64,000 bases of DNA, taken from NCBI GenBank assembly GCA_010093685.1, contig MU006236.1, forward strand, positions 773,068 to 837,067, in the 5' to 3' direction. This document shows positions 21,052 through 34,064 of the stretch, piece after piece. Both the position numbers and the translations under genes were made by a program. A model generated the notes under the pieces. It had not been told where the DNA came from, searched no databases, and saw nothing but the letters and a program-made list of their open reading frames with translations. Every line of letters begins with the position of its first letter. The first letter of the stretch is position 1. This stretch comes from Ophiobolus disseminans (Eukaryota; Ascomycota; Dothideomycetes; Pleosporales; Phaeosphaeriaceae).

Positions 21052-24000
21052 ACTCACCGCGCACCGCTGAGGTGACCTGTCCTCGAGTGCTCTGTCGTAT
21101 CAAGTTTGCTGCCAAGACTTGTAAGAATCGACGACTCACATGAGGCTGTTCTACTGTTCATTGGCCGATCGTCTTGCCCTTCCCTGCTAGTTCACTTGTA
21201 AGTTGTAATCCTTCTCTTCAGTTGACGACAGCGTAGACCTGCCCATGACAATGATTGGCAGCCATGACTAGAAGATTGCGCCTATTAGCTCCTCATACCA
21301 CATCTCACTGGAGAACGAGAGCTTCCAAAGTACCGAAATGCTTCAAAGTTCCTGTCATGATATCGAGGATACAAAAACACACGACTGCTTGAACAAGCCG
21401 GGACGCGCATCAGCGCATCGTTGCAGCCTGCAGGTTAATGCAGAGCATCGACGTTTCGCACGGACTGACATCATGGTTGAGCATCTGAGATGAGCTGCTG
21501 CAGACATCAGCCCATGTCCAAATCCTTCGTGAATGGCCCGCTCGAATCATCACCGTGGTCGCGGCTGTTAGCAGGGAATGTGCGGGAGCCCGGCCTTTCC
21601 TTGTCGCAGCTCTCGAGTATGGGCCAGGATTGCACGGCCCTGTGTCATGATGAAAGCCGGCAGAAGAAGTGCAGGCTCGACGATCCAATCAGCAGCGAGC
21701 TGTCGCCTGTCAGAGATGCCGCTTATGCAGTGACGTTGAAAAGAGATAGCTCGGTTAGACTGGCTGGCGATTTCAAAGCAGAGCCAGTCCCTCGCGGTGA
21801 GATCGCGAAACATGTGGCGCTTTTACAATCCGCGAATGTGATCGAGGCCAGACCTTCTCGTTCGTATTCGGAACAGGCCCTCCGTGCATATGCTTACGTT
21901 CTGTTGCCATTTTGAGACTCGACCGGCCAATCGATATTCGATGTTCCAGGTCGCTTTGGAGACCCCCCGAGGGTTGCGGGAAGCAAGGTCGAGGGGGCCT
22001 GAGAAGATCTCAACGCCTGGTCTTCGAAGTGCGACCCGCATGTAGACCGTTCTCTTCGCAAGAACAACATCGCAATGCAAATGAGACCATCGCTGGAAAC
22101 GTCACTTGCAGGCGATGCCAGAGTAGGCTGTTAGTTTCTGTTTGTCATGAGTGAAGAGTAAATCTCCCAATATAGAAGGCGCGTTCGCGATGGATCAAGA
22201 TGTTGCAGGACACCGTTACTCTCATCAGGCTCTTATGCCGATCCCTCCCCGGCCACTTCAGCCGGGTTGTTCGATAGACTCCAAAATGCTCCGGCAAATG
22301 AAGAGGGGGGTATGATTGGGCTGCCGGCATCCATCAAGAACAGGCAAAGCTCCCGATAAGCTCTGCGTGCCTTGTTGCACTCTGTGCGACCGCAGTGCAT
22401 GAGTACGTCTCGGAAGTTGAGAAAGTCGGGAAAAGCACACCTGCACGCGCGAAGAACAGAATAGGCGGATGTCCAGTGTTACCTCGATTTTTGTATAAGC
22501 CTGTATGGACTCGCAGCTGTTGGTTCGTTGTTCCCAGCTTCCATCACTTACCAAAAGAGTGCTGCGCAGAATGGTGGTAGACTTTGCAGGCCAACCCAAC
22601 GCTAATGGCTGTGACGGGACGAGTCGGGATCCTTGCGCAGTAGCGTGCGCGCCATGCCCCCTGTGATCGTCCCACCGTTGTTGTTCAGGGCTGCATCCCT
22701 GCTTCCCGCGAGAGCAACGGTCAAGACAGGCGTCACGTTTGCGTGTCTTTGCCCGGCTTGTCAAGTAATCAACCGCACGCGAGACAATTTGGTTGATGAA
22801 AGCCTGATTGTTGCGCGGAAGGAGATGCTCAGTTAGTCTGATAGTGCCGCGATCGGGAAGAGGTTGCTGCTGTAGAACGTGTAGAAGCTGACGCTTCCTC
22901 CTTGGGTATGCCGCGGGTATGTGAGAGTCAAGAGACCTCCAGCTGACCATGTCGATATGCACGTCGCCGTCAGCCCTCATTTGGACGACACACCGGCTAT
23001 GAAAACCCGGCAAGTCATCGTGGGGTGAGCCGTGGACGGTAGCTCAGAGTGATGTCGCTGACGAGATCTGCATGCAGCCTGCCATATCTTGTGCACTGCA
23101 GAGGTTGGGCCAGACCTGCGTTTGTGGCTATGTTCAGATGCTTGGGGGCACACCAGGTGTTGTAGTTTCTGTCCTGAAATAGAGTTCCCGAAATTGATAG
23201 AGTCTTCAGGTGCTGTGAAGAAATGCAGGCTTCCTGCTGAATTAACGGCGGCGGATGCCCAAATGCGCGCGTGCGAGGTCAAACGAACAATGCGAGGTGG
23301 ATGGTGGTGGTGCTTATGGGTTTGCCAGTGTTGAGCTGGAGTTCAAATAGAGTTGATGGTTGCTCGGTACCTGGAGGTCGCCCTGGTCGTGAGCAAGCCA
23401 GGCCAGCGTGGTGCACCCAGGGTGTCTCCGCACCCCACTGCGAACGCCTCGCTCGGAACATTACAGGTGGGCAGGCCCAGGTCCCATGCCACGATCGCAG
23501 ACAGGGAGCGTCATGCCCAACACGGGCGTCGCAAGATGCACGATGGAAGGCATGGAGCGGCCGCGTGTCGCGTTTCAAGGTCGGGTTGCAGGACGCGCTC
23601 AGAACAAGTTTGCGACGTGTGAGGACGGGTCGGAATCGCTTTGGGCGCAAGCCGAGTGCGATGGAGCAGATGGGCCGATAGTGTGTTTGTGCGCAACGCG
23701 TAGAGTCGCGTCGAGCATGATGCCAATCTCGCCTTATTATAGCCACACGCATCTGCCGGGACCACAACAACAGGCAAATCTCTCAGCGGCCCCCATCCAA
23801 GGCGGTGCCTGGTGAGATGCGCCCCTGAGGTTGTGAAGATGTATGTGCAAGATGTTTCCAGGTTTCGGCGCCATGGCTCCGCGATCGTCCAGGTTCGCGA
23901 GGCAGGAACGATCAGCGGTTGTCATGATGCCCTTGGCCTGTCTCCCGAGTGCCTCTTCCGCGACAGTGTGCACCGCGTGGGCGATCGGGCGCTAGGCCGC

Positions 24001-24835
24001 ATTGGCGCATGCGGGCATGCTCCGGCCAGTGACCGCGGGCGACGTTGACGCACAAAGAGCGCTGCTGGCGAGCCGTTTTGGGCGCACGCTGACCGGCGCA
24101 GGCGGCCAATGGGCGGCGAGGCGGTGGAGCGCCCGGGTGGTGCAACTGCACAACGGCCGCCTAGCGGCCGTGAGGACTCGAGTCTGGCGCGGCGCTGATA
24201 TTGGATGCGGTCGCGGCAGAACCGTGGCAGCTTTGGATGCAGGGGACGCCATCGCGAGTGTGTACTGTACAGCAACAATAGCAGCACGCGTTAAGAGCGC
24301 GATTTACCCGAGCAGGAAGGCACCATGGATGGCGGCGGGCAAGAGCGTCCGGTGCTGCTGCCGCTAGCAAAACGCTCCTGCCCATCTGCTTTCTTTCGTG
24401 CAGCGACAGCCCAGCCCCACCACCGCTGGCCGTCGCGTGCTCCACCGCACAGTACACCTCCTCTTCCTTCACCACCCACCACCCATCGCACTCTTATGCG
24501 GCAACTGGTGCGGACTGCACAGACGCTTGCAACCCACCCGCCGCCGGCGATCCCTGATCCCGGACGCCCCAAAACAGGTCCTGGGCCGAGCGCACCGCAG
24601 GACCAGGGAGGTGGCTTGTTTAAGAGAGACACCACTAGCTTGGTCGGTTTATTTCACGGCCGTCTCCACCCTCGGCGCTGTCCACGATTGTCTGTTCCCT
24701 CAGTCCCGGACGCTCGCTTTCACCCTTAGCGTGCCTCCTCTGCGCGCGAAATTAAGGCCGCGCTAGCTGCTGCATCACCGCGACCCTCGTCGACACGGAT
24801 CCTTCCACCATCGCCGCTCCGCAATAATAACAATC

Positions 24836-27800
24836 ATGTCGCAGAAGCAGGCCCCAGATAGGGCCCGGAAGTATAAGGAAGACCCGGCGCCTGTAGCGTC
24901 GCAGAAGATGGTGAGTCGACTGTTCTTCCCTGTCCCCCTACGACGCCCACTGCCTACACTCGCTTCACCTTTGCGCCGCGCATCCACCGCCAGATCGGCC
25001 CTTTTTGCTGCCATCCTCGACCGTTGAAGTTTCGACGTCGCGCCCATCTCAAGCACCTACTTCTAGCGCTGCTGTCACCACCTGTTGGCCCATCCTCGTT
25101 CCTTTTGCATGTTGCAGCAGCCTCTGCAAGCCGCGTCCACAAACTCTCAGTTACCCCAGCTGCGGCGCCCCTCTGCCTACATGGTATGCCCTTCCCGCCA
25201 AGCAGCCCTGCTACCCAAACCCGCCTCCCCTGTCGCACCTCCTGTCGCTTTCCTTGTCTGCTTGTTTCCAGTCCGCCGCCTCTTGTCATCCACAGCCCAG
25301 CAGCGGAATCCCTGCTACCGTCGTGGGCCTCCGCTCCCACCGCTGGTCCGCCCACTGTGTTGTCAACGTCGCAAAATCCCGCGCTGCTTTTCTTAGTCTG
25401 CCCTGCCCGTCCTATAAACTATATCCTCGTCCTGTCTCCAAGACCCTGCCCTCGCATGTACGCTGTGCAGCTCGTTTCCGCCCATCGTGAATAGGCGAAT
25501 CACATCCCGCACCCCCGCACCCCAACCAGCGTCCAGCTTCATTCTTCTTTATCCCCTGCCCTGATCTTCACAGTCGTTGCACACACCTAGTCTTGGTTAC
25601 TTTTCTACGCTTACAGCGTTGCTGACTCTATTGCTTCTTCTAGCATCACCCCCACCCATCGCAGGGCTTGCCTCCGCCAGTCCACCATCCGGCGCACCAC
25701 CCTCGGCCTGGAGTAGTCCACCACAACCACCATCAGCAGCAACATCACCACCAGCAGCACCCCGACTCTCCCCACCAGTCGGCGCCAGCTCAGAGTCCTG
25801 CACAGGCGCACTATCCTTCGCCCCATCCATCAAACCCTCAAGGTCCTCCTTCTCATCAGTCGCCCTACATCCAGCAAATCCAAGGACCACCGCCGCCGCA
25901 ACAGCAAGAGGTTCCCTACTACTCGGCGCATCCAAGTCCTTACAGCACAAACAGTGCTCCAAGCAACTATTCATCATCAGGTATGTATTTTGTTTATTTT
26001 TAGACGCGTCAGCCAAACAATCGACGCGTTGCGGGGGTGTGCCCATCCGTCGAACCGTGAACTTCTGCAACGTGCGAACAAGTCTGACTCGACGTAGAAA
26101 CACCTGAGCTCATGGCGGCTGCAACGATGAATCGGACGGGATTTCCCCCGATTTCATATCACACCCCGCAGTCGAACTCGCCAGCATCTGTCCAGTCACC
26201 ACAGCACGACCAGCATGGACGTCCAATCTATGGTCAGCCACCCAGCCAAATGCCGCAGTCGATGTACTACACACCATATGGATCCTCAGCAGTGCCACAG
26301 CAGTCTCCTTACCCCCAGCACCCATCTTCAGCACCGCAGCAGCCAATGGCGACAAACTCGCTCTTAATGTCGCATCAACAAGGCCAGCAAATGCAGCACC
26401 CCCACCAACCTCATCCCCACACTCCAGGAATGACTGGAAGTCCAAAGTCACGAATGTCACAGACACCACTGCAAAGACCGCCCTCTGGACTTGGCCCACC
26501 GCAAGCTCCACCTCAAGGGCCGCCAGTTGGTGCGCCTAACATGCACGCTGGTCCGCCTGGAGGCCCAAACGTCAACCCAAATGCTGCTCCTGGTCCCATC
26601 CCTGCAACAACTCCCCTCGTCGTCAGGCAAGATCAGAACGGCGTTCAGTGGATTGCCTTTGAGTACTCGCGCGACAGAGTCAAGATGGAGTACACTATCC
26701 GATGCGATGTTGAGTCGATCAACGTCGACGAGCTGCCACAGGACTTCAAGACCGAGAACTGCGTATACCCCCGCGCTTGCTGTGCTAAGGACCAGTACAA
26801 GGGCAACCGTCTACACTACGAGACCGAGTGCAACACAGTCGGTTGGGCACTGGCTCAGCTCAACCCATGCTTGCGCGGAAAGCGCGGCCTTATCCAGCGA
26901 GCGGTCGACAGCTGGCGTAACAGCAACCAAGACCCGAGACTGAGGAGCCGACGCGTGCGCAGAATGGCAAAGATGACCACCCGCAAGGCCGCAGGCAACT
27001 CACATGGTAACCACATGGCCGGTCCCGGTGGCCCAGGCGCTCCTGGGGTGCCCAATTCAGCCGGATTAACAGCGCCCCCGCGCCAACCAAACATGGGCAT
27101 GGGAGGGCCCCAGATGCACCACCACCATGACCATCCTGGGGGACCTCAAGGAGGAGATGACGTTAGCGGTATGTTTCACCAGATGTGACGCGATTGGCGC
27201 AAGTGTTGGTTGTTAAATGATACCACTGTCTTTTCTGCACATGCATGTATATTACACACACTTCCTGATGTAATACCCCTCGATATCGCTGCCCACGCAT
27301 GTTTGCATACCTAGTACTTGTCCCAGCGCACCTTTTGCACATGTTTTTGTCAACGCGAGGGGAGGTACACAACATTTGGGTCGAAAGTGTAAGCTAATTC
27401 TCTTTGTCTACAGCTAATGAGTACGGAGAGTCGCACACTCATCACCACCAAGCCCCGAACGGGCAATCGCCCACCGACGCACGCCAGTCACAGAACTTCT
27501 ACCCAACCTTTCCAACAAGCGACTCGGTAGCAGGCTCGAGCGGTATGCCCCCAATTCACGACGGTCTCAATCACCCGCCGCCCCCGCCTCATGCGGCAGG
27601 TGTCCCGGTGTTGAAACAGCAAGAGCAAGACGAAGAGGAACGAAAGCTGGCCATGTTCGGCGACCTACCTGAATCTAAGCGCCGCAAGTTTATCCTTGTT
27701 GACGACGCGCAACGTGGTACTCGAGTGCGCGTGCGAGTGACTCTCGACACCGTTAAGATGGAGGAGATGCCAGACTCGTACCGCAAGTCCAACTCAGTAT

Positions 27801-28288
27801 TCCCCAGGAGCTATTTTGCTATGCAAATGACCTCCCCACCTGCAAGCCCACGAGGCAGCAGGGTTTTCAGCGATGAGCCAGACAATGACAGCGACCCCAG
27901 CTTTCCTTTAGCTGGTTCGCAGCATGTGCCAGTGCCCACTCTTGATGGTGAGACCCATGTGCCAAAGCCGCGTCTGACGAGAGTGAAGCGCTCGAAGGAG
28001 ATTACGCTGAACGATCTTGGCTATCGCATGAGCTGGAGCCAGAGCCGTGTCTTTGCGGGGAGGACGTTGTTCCTACAGAAATCTCGTAAGTAACCATTCC
28101 AACATTGATGATAATACGACTAACATTCAACAGTCGATGCGTACCGCAATAAGATGCGGAGCAGCATGATGGGTCAAGGCCAGGACGTTACCCAAGTTGC
28201 GCCTCATTTCGAGACACGCGTTGGAAAGCGGCGGTGGAACGAGAGAATCGAGAGAAACAAGAAGATGAGGCGCGAAGGCTCACCTTAA
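24836..28288 (+). CDS. medA: Medusa/Acr1/Ren1-like developmental regulator, six exons
   Basis: Predicted 791 residues. Exons: 24836-24910, 25118-25183, 25644-25980, 26098-27168, 27414-28085, 28134-28288; all junction phases agree. Introns use GTGAGT, GTATGC, GTATGT, GTATGT and GTAAGT donors. The 460-nt intron 2 could hide another small exon. The first half is His/Gln/Pro-rich. The conserved core begins near VRQDQNGVQWIAFEYSRDR and runs through ENCVYPRACC, GWALAQLNPCLRGKRGLIQ and SWRNSNQDPRLRSRRVRRM. A second block has ESKRRKFILVDDAQRG, LNDLGYRMSWSQSRVFAGR and APHFETRVGKRRW. I believe this core is the one shared by Aspergillus MedA, Magnaporthe Acr1 and Fusarium Ren1, which shape conidiophores and conidiation in the nucleus. 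The family call is recalled, not searched. Confidence 0.7.
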
Positions 28289-30145
28289 GAACCCGCGGCC
28301 ACCTGAGGGCTGGCTGCGGATAGTCGTTTGCGCGGTTCCCGCATATCCGGCACTTGCAGGGACCCCCTACAAACGACCGGGGGTGACAGCCGTTTTCGAT
28401 GGTTCATCAATCATGGCTATCCACAAACGGGTTTCACATCGCTGCCTGGGGTTTCAGGCCGACGTTACCTGTGTTTTTCTTTCGTTCGGCTCCACTTTCC
28501 TGCTACAAAAGCTCTCAGCGAGCCTTCGCGATATCTAGGTCGCAAGTCATGAACCTCTTGCGGCCTAGAACATCATGTCTCTCTTCTGTTCTATACCTGC
28601 CGGGTCCGCCTAATATCGCATATGGACCTGGCATTCTTACGACGGGCATTGTATAGGCATGGGCGGCAAATTGTGGGTGGCAAAGGCCATGGGATAGAAA
28701 ATCGGGCGCACTACTAGACAGGTTTGTTTTCGGTTATGATTGTGTGTTTGGATCTTGTTTTCACATGCGGCCTGTCATTATCTGGTAGCTCAGCTGGCTT
28801 GACCAGTTGCGATATACATAACCCCTAAACATCCTGTAGGATTGCCTTGTGAGACATGATAATCAGCATTGCGGAGAAGTTGCCCAAAGCAGCAGCGATC
28901 CTTCACACGACTCAGCCTCATCTTCCACATCCAATCAGCCTTGCCGACAGCCAACAATATCCAATCATTGCCACAAACGGCTCGGATACGATTCTTTCCA
29001 TTACACCTGACGGCCAAAGCCGTCGCGAACACACGGTGCCCCGGCAGTTTGTGGGGAATCACGATGGTGACAGCCTGGGGGATGCCTGCCTCGCGTGGCA
29101 GAAAGGCGCAGGCACAGATGCATGCACCTGAACAGGCACAATCTCGACCACCACAATTTAAAGGATATACCCAGGGCCAGCAGAACAAGCAAGGAACGGG
29201 GTGCGATGTCGTGCAACATGGAAGCAGGGCAGGTCTCGGGACCGCGTTTCGGTTGGGATATGGCACTGAGCACGTGAGCACGCAAAGCCGTCTAGCAAGC
29301 GGTAACCTCCGGTGCCACTACTCGAGGCGACGCCGTCATCTGTCTGGCTTTCGATTATCTATCTTTGGCGCTGCGATTAGCTCTGAGGTTTGCCTCTTTA
29401 AACCCGACCAACCATCCTCGCCGGCACGCTCTCGCAACAAGACCCCGCATCCACGCCACTCAATTCGCCGACCGCACGCCGTTTGAAAAACAAGGATTTC
29501 AACAAGCGCGGAACAGGGATGCGATCTAACGTTCGCTTCCAACGCGTGCTGAACGCAACGGTCTCGATGCAACGATATTGGACGGACAAGGCTCCGTTGG
29601 TCGCGGGTGTTGTGGCCGTAGATTTTTGGGCAGTTGGTAAGTGGTAAAGTAGTCTGGACAAGTAGGTTTGGTGAGGTAAAGTGGGCGTAGAGATTTCGGT
29701 GGCGTGTCAAGTGGCGCGCGTTCCTGAGTTGCGTGCTGGGATGCTGCTTGTGCGTGAACGGCTGGAGGCGGGGATGGTGGCTGTTGAGGTTGTGAAGTGC
29801 ACAACTGCTGTGTTGAGCGTGTGAGTTATGCTATTTTGAAAATACATGTTCGATAGTGATGCTGAGGAGTATGCAATCGGATGAAGGATATCCAGCAAAA
29901 TGGGTATGTCTTGCTGAGCTACAAATGGAGGACGATACTTCGCGGTTCTGGTGCTTAGTGATGCACTGGATGCTAGATCCTACTGCGCAACGTTAAAGAA
30001 TGATAGCGTAGACGAAACGCTTCCTTTCCCTTCTCCGGTCCTATTCAGACCTGCGCAAGCAATCCCAAACTCCCCCAACCTCAAAAACTAACGCCGAGTA
30101 TGACACAATCACACACATGTCTCTAAAGCACCTCGCCAAAAGCCC
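28289..30145. other. Intergenic, 3' flank of the regulator; no clear gene
   Basis: The first few hundred bases are probably the 3' UTR of the Medusa-like gene. ORFs up to 205 codons occur on both strands at 28.8-29.5 kb but overlap each other without family signal. A weak two-exon possibility on the plus strand near 29.4-29.8 kb is discussed among the rejected items. Confidence 0.45.
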
Positions 30146-32912
30146 TCAGGACATGCTACATCCACCCTCACCCCTCAGCCTCGCCCAATATCCCAGACTC
30201 CTGCTTGCTGCCACGCGCAGCTTCTCACGTCCTGGCCTTCCAGCTTTGATCGCTCTTGATGTCATAGTCTGCGTCGCAAGCATTAGGCCCAACTCTCCAA
30301 TCTGGTCTTTGCGCACAATGACGCCGTTCACAAAGGTGTACTCACTGATATCCAGGTCTGAATCATCATCTACATCTGCAACGGTGGCTTGGTACTTAGT
30401 GGCGTTGCGGTCACCGCCAGCGCGGGTGTGCGTCCCGGCAGTCCAGTTGTAAGCGTTGTCTTTGACGCCGGCCTTGTTGCTAGAAGCAGAGGTGAGCTCA
30501 GGGTTGACGAGCATGTCCACACTCTCGGTAGGCTCACTCTCTCCGTCCTCAGAATTCGTCGACACCTCTCCGAACTCAGCCGCAAGCTGGCTGTTCGGCG
30601 GCGATGGGGTCATGCTCAGGCGCCTCATCTCGTCTGGCAGCCTTGCTTCCTCGACGTCGTCTTCGATGGCGCACTCAGTGTTAAACTCTGCAGCTGCCTC
30701 GAAGTAGCCGTGAATTCTGCCCTCAGCTGCAACGGCAGCGCGACGCTTGCCAGGCTGTGGAATGAACTTCTTTCCACCCTTCTTAGCAGCAGGGGCCTTT
30801 AGCTTCGGAGCGGGCACGCGAATAGACGGCGACTTGGGACTCGAGACTGCTGGGGATGAAAACATCAAGGACGTTGGCTCTCTCCATGACGCGCTTGTTG
30901 GAGTCTTGGGTGTTTGTGTGGGTGCATATTTGAATCCGAACCCGTTCTTACCCTTTACCCTCTCAACTCGGGGCTGAGGCTTGCTAATCGCAGTACCATC
31001 CAGAGCCCTGGACTTCTTGGTTACAGGAACCTCTTTAGTCTTTGTAGCTTTCCTAGCAGACTTTTCGACTGATGGAGAATCTGGCTCAGAAGGCTCGTAG
31101 TCGTCTTGACTATCTTCTCCGTCACTCAATTCAAACTCTTGTGGACGCTTGCGGCTCTCGGTACCGACAGTGCGTACTGAAGTAATGGAATGGCTACGTT
31201 GACCATGCTGTGTGGCAGCCTGAAGCGTGAGGCTCGATGCACGAAAGTCGGCTGTGCCAGCGTGGATGTGACGAGTACCCGCCGGAGTCGCACTTGCCGG
31301 TACGGAGGGTTTCTTGAAGGAAGTAGGCTCTGATACAAAGGATACGTGAGACGGCGGGGGGGTCGGTAGATGCTGCTGCTGAGTCTTTGCAGGCAGTGCT
31401 CGTGCAGATCCGGGGCTCTTGGGTGCTGTTCAAGGTTAGTCCTTTGTACTTGAGGTTGAGCTGCGTAAAGTTACCTTGCCCCTTGTTAGGCGGAGTGACG
31501 TCTTGGAAAGGCGAGGATGCGTCTTCCATCTCCATATCATCATCACCCCCACCATCATTGCTGCCCAGTACTTTTGACAGTGCTGGGGTCAGACTCTGAC
31601 CTCGCTCATTTCGAATAACGTTGTTAACGAAACCTCCATTCTGCTTCTGCTGCTCAAGAGCAAACAGGGTCTGGTTTTGGGGTAGCACCGTCGGCTCCTG
31701 CAGGATAGCACTCCGATCATGTTGTTGCTGGCGAAGACTGCTTAGAGGTATCTCAGGGCGCTTGTCAGATACTAGAGACTTCGTGACTGGTGGAGAGAAA
31801 CGCGAGGCTCCGGGTATGGCGCTCGACGCGCGTTGCTGTACATCTTCAGGTCGAATGCTGAAACCGCGATCACTCTGATAGAAAGGCGATGCGCGTTCGT
31901 GATGCGGTGATAGCGGAGTGCCCAAACCAACCCCGTTCAATGTCGCGAAGACATAACTCGACGGCATTGGAGTAAGTCGACTTGAAGCAGAGGGTTTTCC
32001 AAGTTGTGGTGCAGCTGTTGAAGCTCGAGACAAGTACGACGGAGCTGGCGCAGGCATGGGACTTGGTAGACCATTGAACTCTTTCTCTGTCGAGGGCGCA
32101 GATGAAGCGAAGAAAAGATTGGAAGGTTCTGGCGTGCCACGCTGATTCTCACTCTTCACCGTGAATAGGTTTGGGGTGGGCTGATAATGTGTGAGTAACG
32201 TGAACCTAACGCATCGTGACATCGGTTTACTTACTGTCTGGTTCTTCGCAAATCCGCCAAACAGACTCAAGCTGGCCGTCGGAATGGAGAATGCCGCATT
32301 GTTGTTCTGTGCCACCGGTGACGGCTGATCGACGATCATGCAATCATCCGAGTCCTCTTCTGCCAGCACTTGTGGAGTGGAGTTCTGAGCAGTTGTCTCT
32401 TTGGCTGCAGATCTCTGTACCCCACGTCTCCTCGCCAATGGTAGATCATCTTCATCGTCTGAGCAGAGGTCGATGACCGCGACAGGAGCCTGACGTGAAT
32501 GGTCTCGTGGCTTTGAGGGAGCTGGCGGTATTCGGGACGACTGTGAGGCCTTGGTGGGCGTGGCAGGTGTTCTCTGAGCTTGTCGACCTTTTGGGGTACT
32601 TGGATTCGCAGCTGGCGTTGCAGCCGTCCTCACCCTACCTGGGGTCCGATTTGCAGCAGGGCTATTGGTAGATGCTGCAGACTTGGCATTCGTCGAGGCT
32701 TTGCCGTTGTGTTTGCTCCATAGCTGCGACTCTTCAGCGAGATGTCGAGCTAACAAACTCTCTTTTGACGCCTCAACACGCCTCTCGAACTCTTTGCGAT
32801 CTGCCGTGACTGTGTGCTGGAAGTCGTCTATTTGTTGTTGGTGTTGATGACGCAGTGCACGCCACTTCGGAACAAGCTCGGGCGGGATGTTTGGCGGCAG
32901 TGGTTGAGCCAT
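30146..32912 (-). CDS. Large disordered protein, function unknown, three exons
   Basis: Predicted 887 residues. Exons are 32912-32235, 32180-31475 and 31425-30146; introns are 54 nt (GTAAGT..CAG) and 49 nt (GTAACT, ACTAAC branch, ACAG), phases consistent. The start at 32912 gives MAQPLPPNIPPELVPKWRAL, followed by a helical segment (about residues 12-75: KWRALRHQHQQQIDDFQ to EESQLW). Most of the rest is Ser/Pro/Thr-rich with acidic patches (DLCSDDEDDLP, GGGDDDMEMEDASSPF). The C-terminal part has a basic AAKKGGKKFIPQPGKRRA segment and a more ordered end (ISEYTFVNGVIVRKDQIGELG). Composition suggests a nuclear scaffold or regulator. I recognise no domain. Confidence 0.65.
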
Positions 32913-33594
32913 GTCCGTGGAATACTTGAAGAATGTTGTGGAGATGTTGAAGAGATGCTGGTGGGGTGCTAAAGTAATAGAAGTGGCGCTCTGATTGGAG
33001 TTATACTGAGGTGGCAAAAGCAAATATAGGTGAAGGTGGAATGAAGATTTGTGGGGTCGCAGGTAAAGGTAGATTCGTGGAGAGAGAGACTTTAGCATGA
33101 CGCAGGTGAGAGAGAGCGCGGTTTGAGCTTGAGTGCAAGGTATTGAACGGCTGGTGGCATAATGAGCAAAAAATCGCCTTAACGCGGACCTTGCACACTG
33201 TGATTTGGACATTAAGAAAATATGAAGAGTTTGGAAGAGGTTGATGTCGGGTTCTGTCTGGCAGCCTATATTGAGGTTGGAGAGAATGCTGGAAAGACAG
33301 GACTTGCCACAATCCATTCCTGAAAGCCAGGGAACCCAATGCACAATCGCGTCCTCCCAACGTTTGAAGTGTCTGCCGCGGGTCTCGACATGTAACCTTC
33401 CCTGAATATCACCTCGCAAGCAAGCAAGAACTACTACTTCAGATAGTGTGGTTAATCATTCGCCGACAACGGATGCAACCCCTCAGAATGAAACAAGCGC
33501 GGTAGAATTGAATTGTTTGCTCTTCCCATGAAGCGCCAGCCCAGATGCAAGGGTATGATGACAGATAGTATACACTTTGATTTGGTAGATGTGC
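32913..33594. other. Promoter side of the disordered-protein gene; no gene
   Basis: Open frame continues upstream of the 32912 start on the minus strand but is low in coding character and is probably 5' UTR. The rest is the 3' flank of the mL60 gene. Confidence 0.45.
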
Positions 33595-34064
33595 CTAAAA
33601 ACCTGGCGGGTTGAGTCTTTGGCTGACCCTCGTCCACTTCGGTACTTCTGCTCCATGTTAGCTTCTCTCCAGCCTTCACTAATCCTTCCATAGCACGCAC
33701 TATGTATTCCCTTCCGATACCTCTTGACTTTGCGATCAAAGACTGTGTATTTGTCTTTGGGCAACATCTCCTGCTCCACCGGCATCTCCATCTTCCACCT
33801 CTCCATTTTTCGCATGCTTTGTCCTTGGCGTGCGAGCGCATTGTCGATGGTCGCTACGACAGTGTCGACATTCCGTAGCCGTTCGCGCTGGCGGTACTTC
33901 TGATGTCTGGAGAGGCGCCATGGGATCTTCCTGTGGTGGGTTAGCAATTGCGTAGGCATGGGAGGCATGAGCAAGGAAAGAGGAGCAATTGGGCAGGACA
34001 ACGGGATCTCCTACCATAAGAGACCCCCTGATAGCGGGTTTGTGAGGCGAAAGGCACCGAACAT
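33595..34064 (-). CDS. MRPL31: Mitochondrial large-subunit ribosomal protein mL60 (MRPL31), three exons
   Basis: 110-residue protein of the mitochondrial ribosome large subunit, pieced together from three small exons. Exon 1 (34064-34015) gives MFGAFRLTNPLSGGLL. Intron 33931-34014 (84 nt, GTAGGA, GCTAAC branch, ACAG) splits the Trp codon. Exon 2 (33930-33701) carries WKIPWRLSRHQKYRQRERL, VERWK-type KMERWKMEMP and EQEMLPKDKYTVFDRKVKR, ending KGIH. Intron 33648-33700 (GTGCGT, GCTAAC branch, GCAG) splits a Lys codon. Exon 3 (33647-33595) encodes KVPKWTRVSQRLNPPGF and a stop. Order, length and C-terminal NPPGF match yeast MRPL31 closely. Confidence 0.95.

Larger units (their letters stand above)
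16187..24835. other. 8.6-kb gene-poor region
   Basis: No ORF here has a recognisable domain, a coherent splice structure or consistent coding character. Open frames are short, overlapping and present on both strands. About 16.7-17.3 kb is AT-rich; 17.4-24.8 kb has mixed composition and is GC-rich towards the end (23.8-24.7 kb). The longest frames, 218 codons at 18202-18858 (-) and 251 codons at 22258-23013 (-), are overlapped by equally long alternative frames. It may hold decayed genes, non-coding transcripts or long upstream control DNA for the Medusa-like gene that follows. I recognised no transposase, reverse transcriptase or terminal repeats. Confidence 0.5.

Noticed and set aside
22258..23013. 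251-codon minus-strand ORF
   Set aside because: Arg/Ser/Gln-rich without pattern of secondary structure or family; no supporting splice or start context.
28790..29281. 163-codon Cys-rich minus-strand ORF
   Set aside because: Cys arise from TGC/TGT-rich DNA; no signal peptide at the start and strong overlap with plus-strand frames.
29408..29824. Two-exon plus-strand frame joined by a GTAAGT..GTAG intron with matching phase
   Set aside because: The join works, but there is no family resemblance, the second exon is only 44 codons, and an equally long frame lies on the other strand. Kept only as a possibility.
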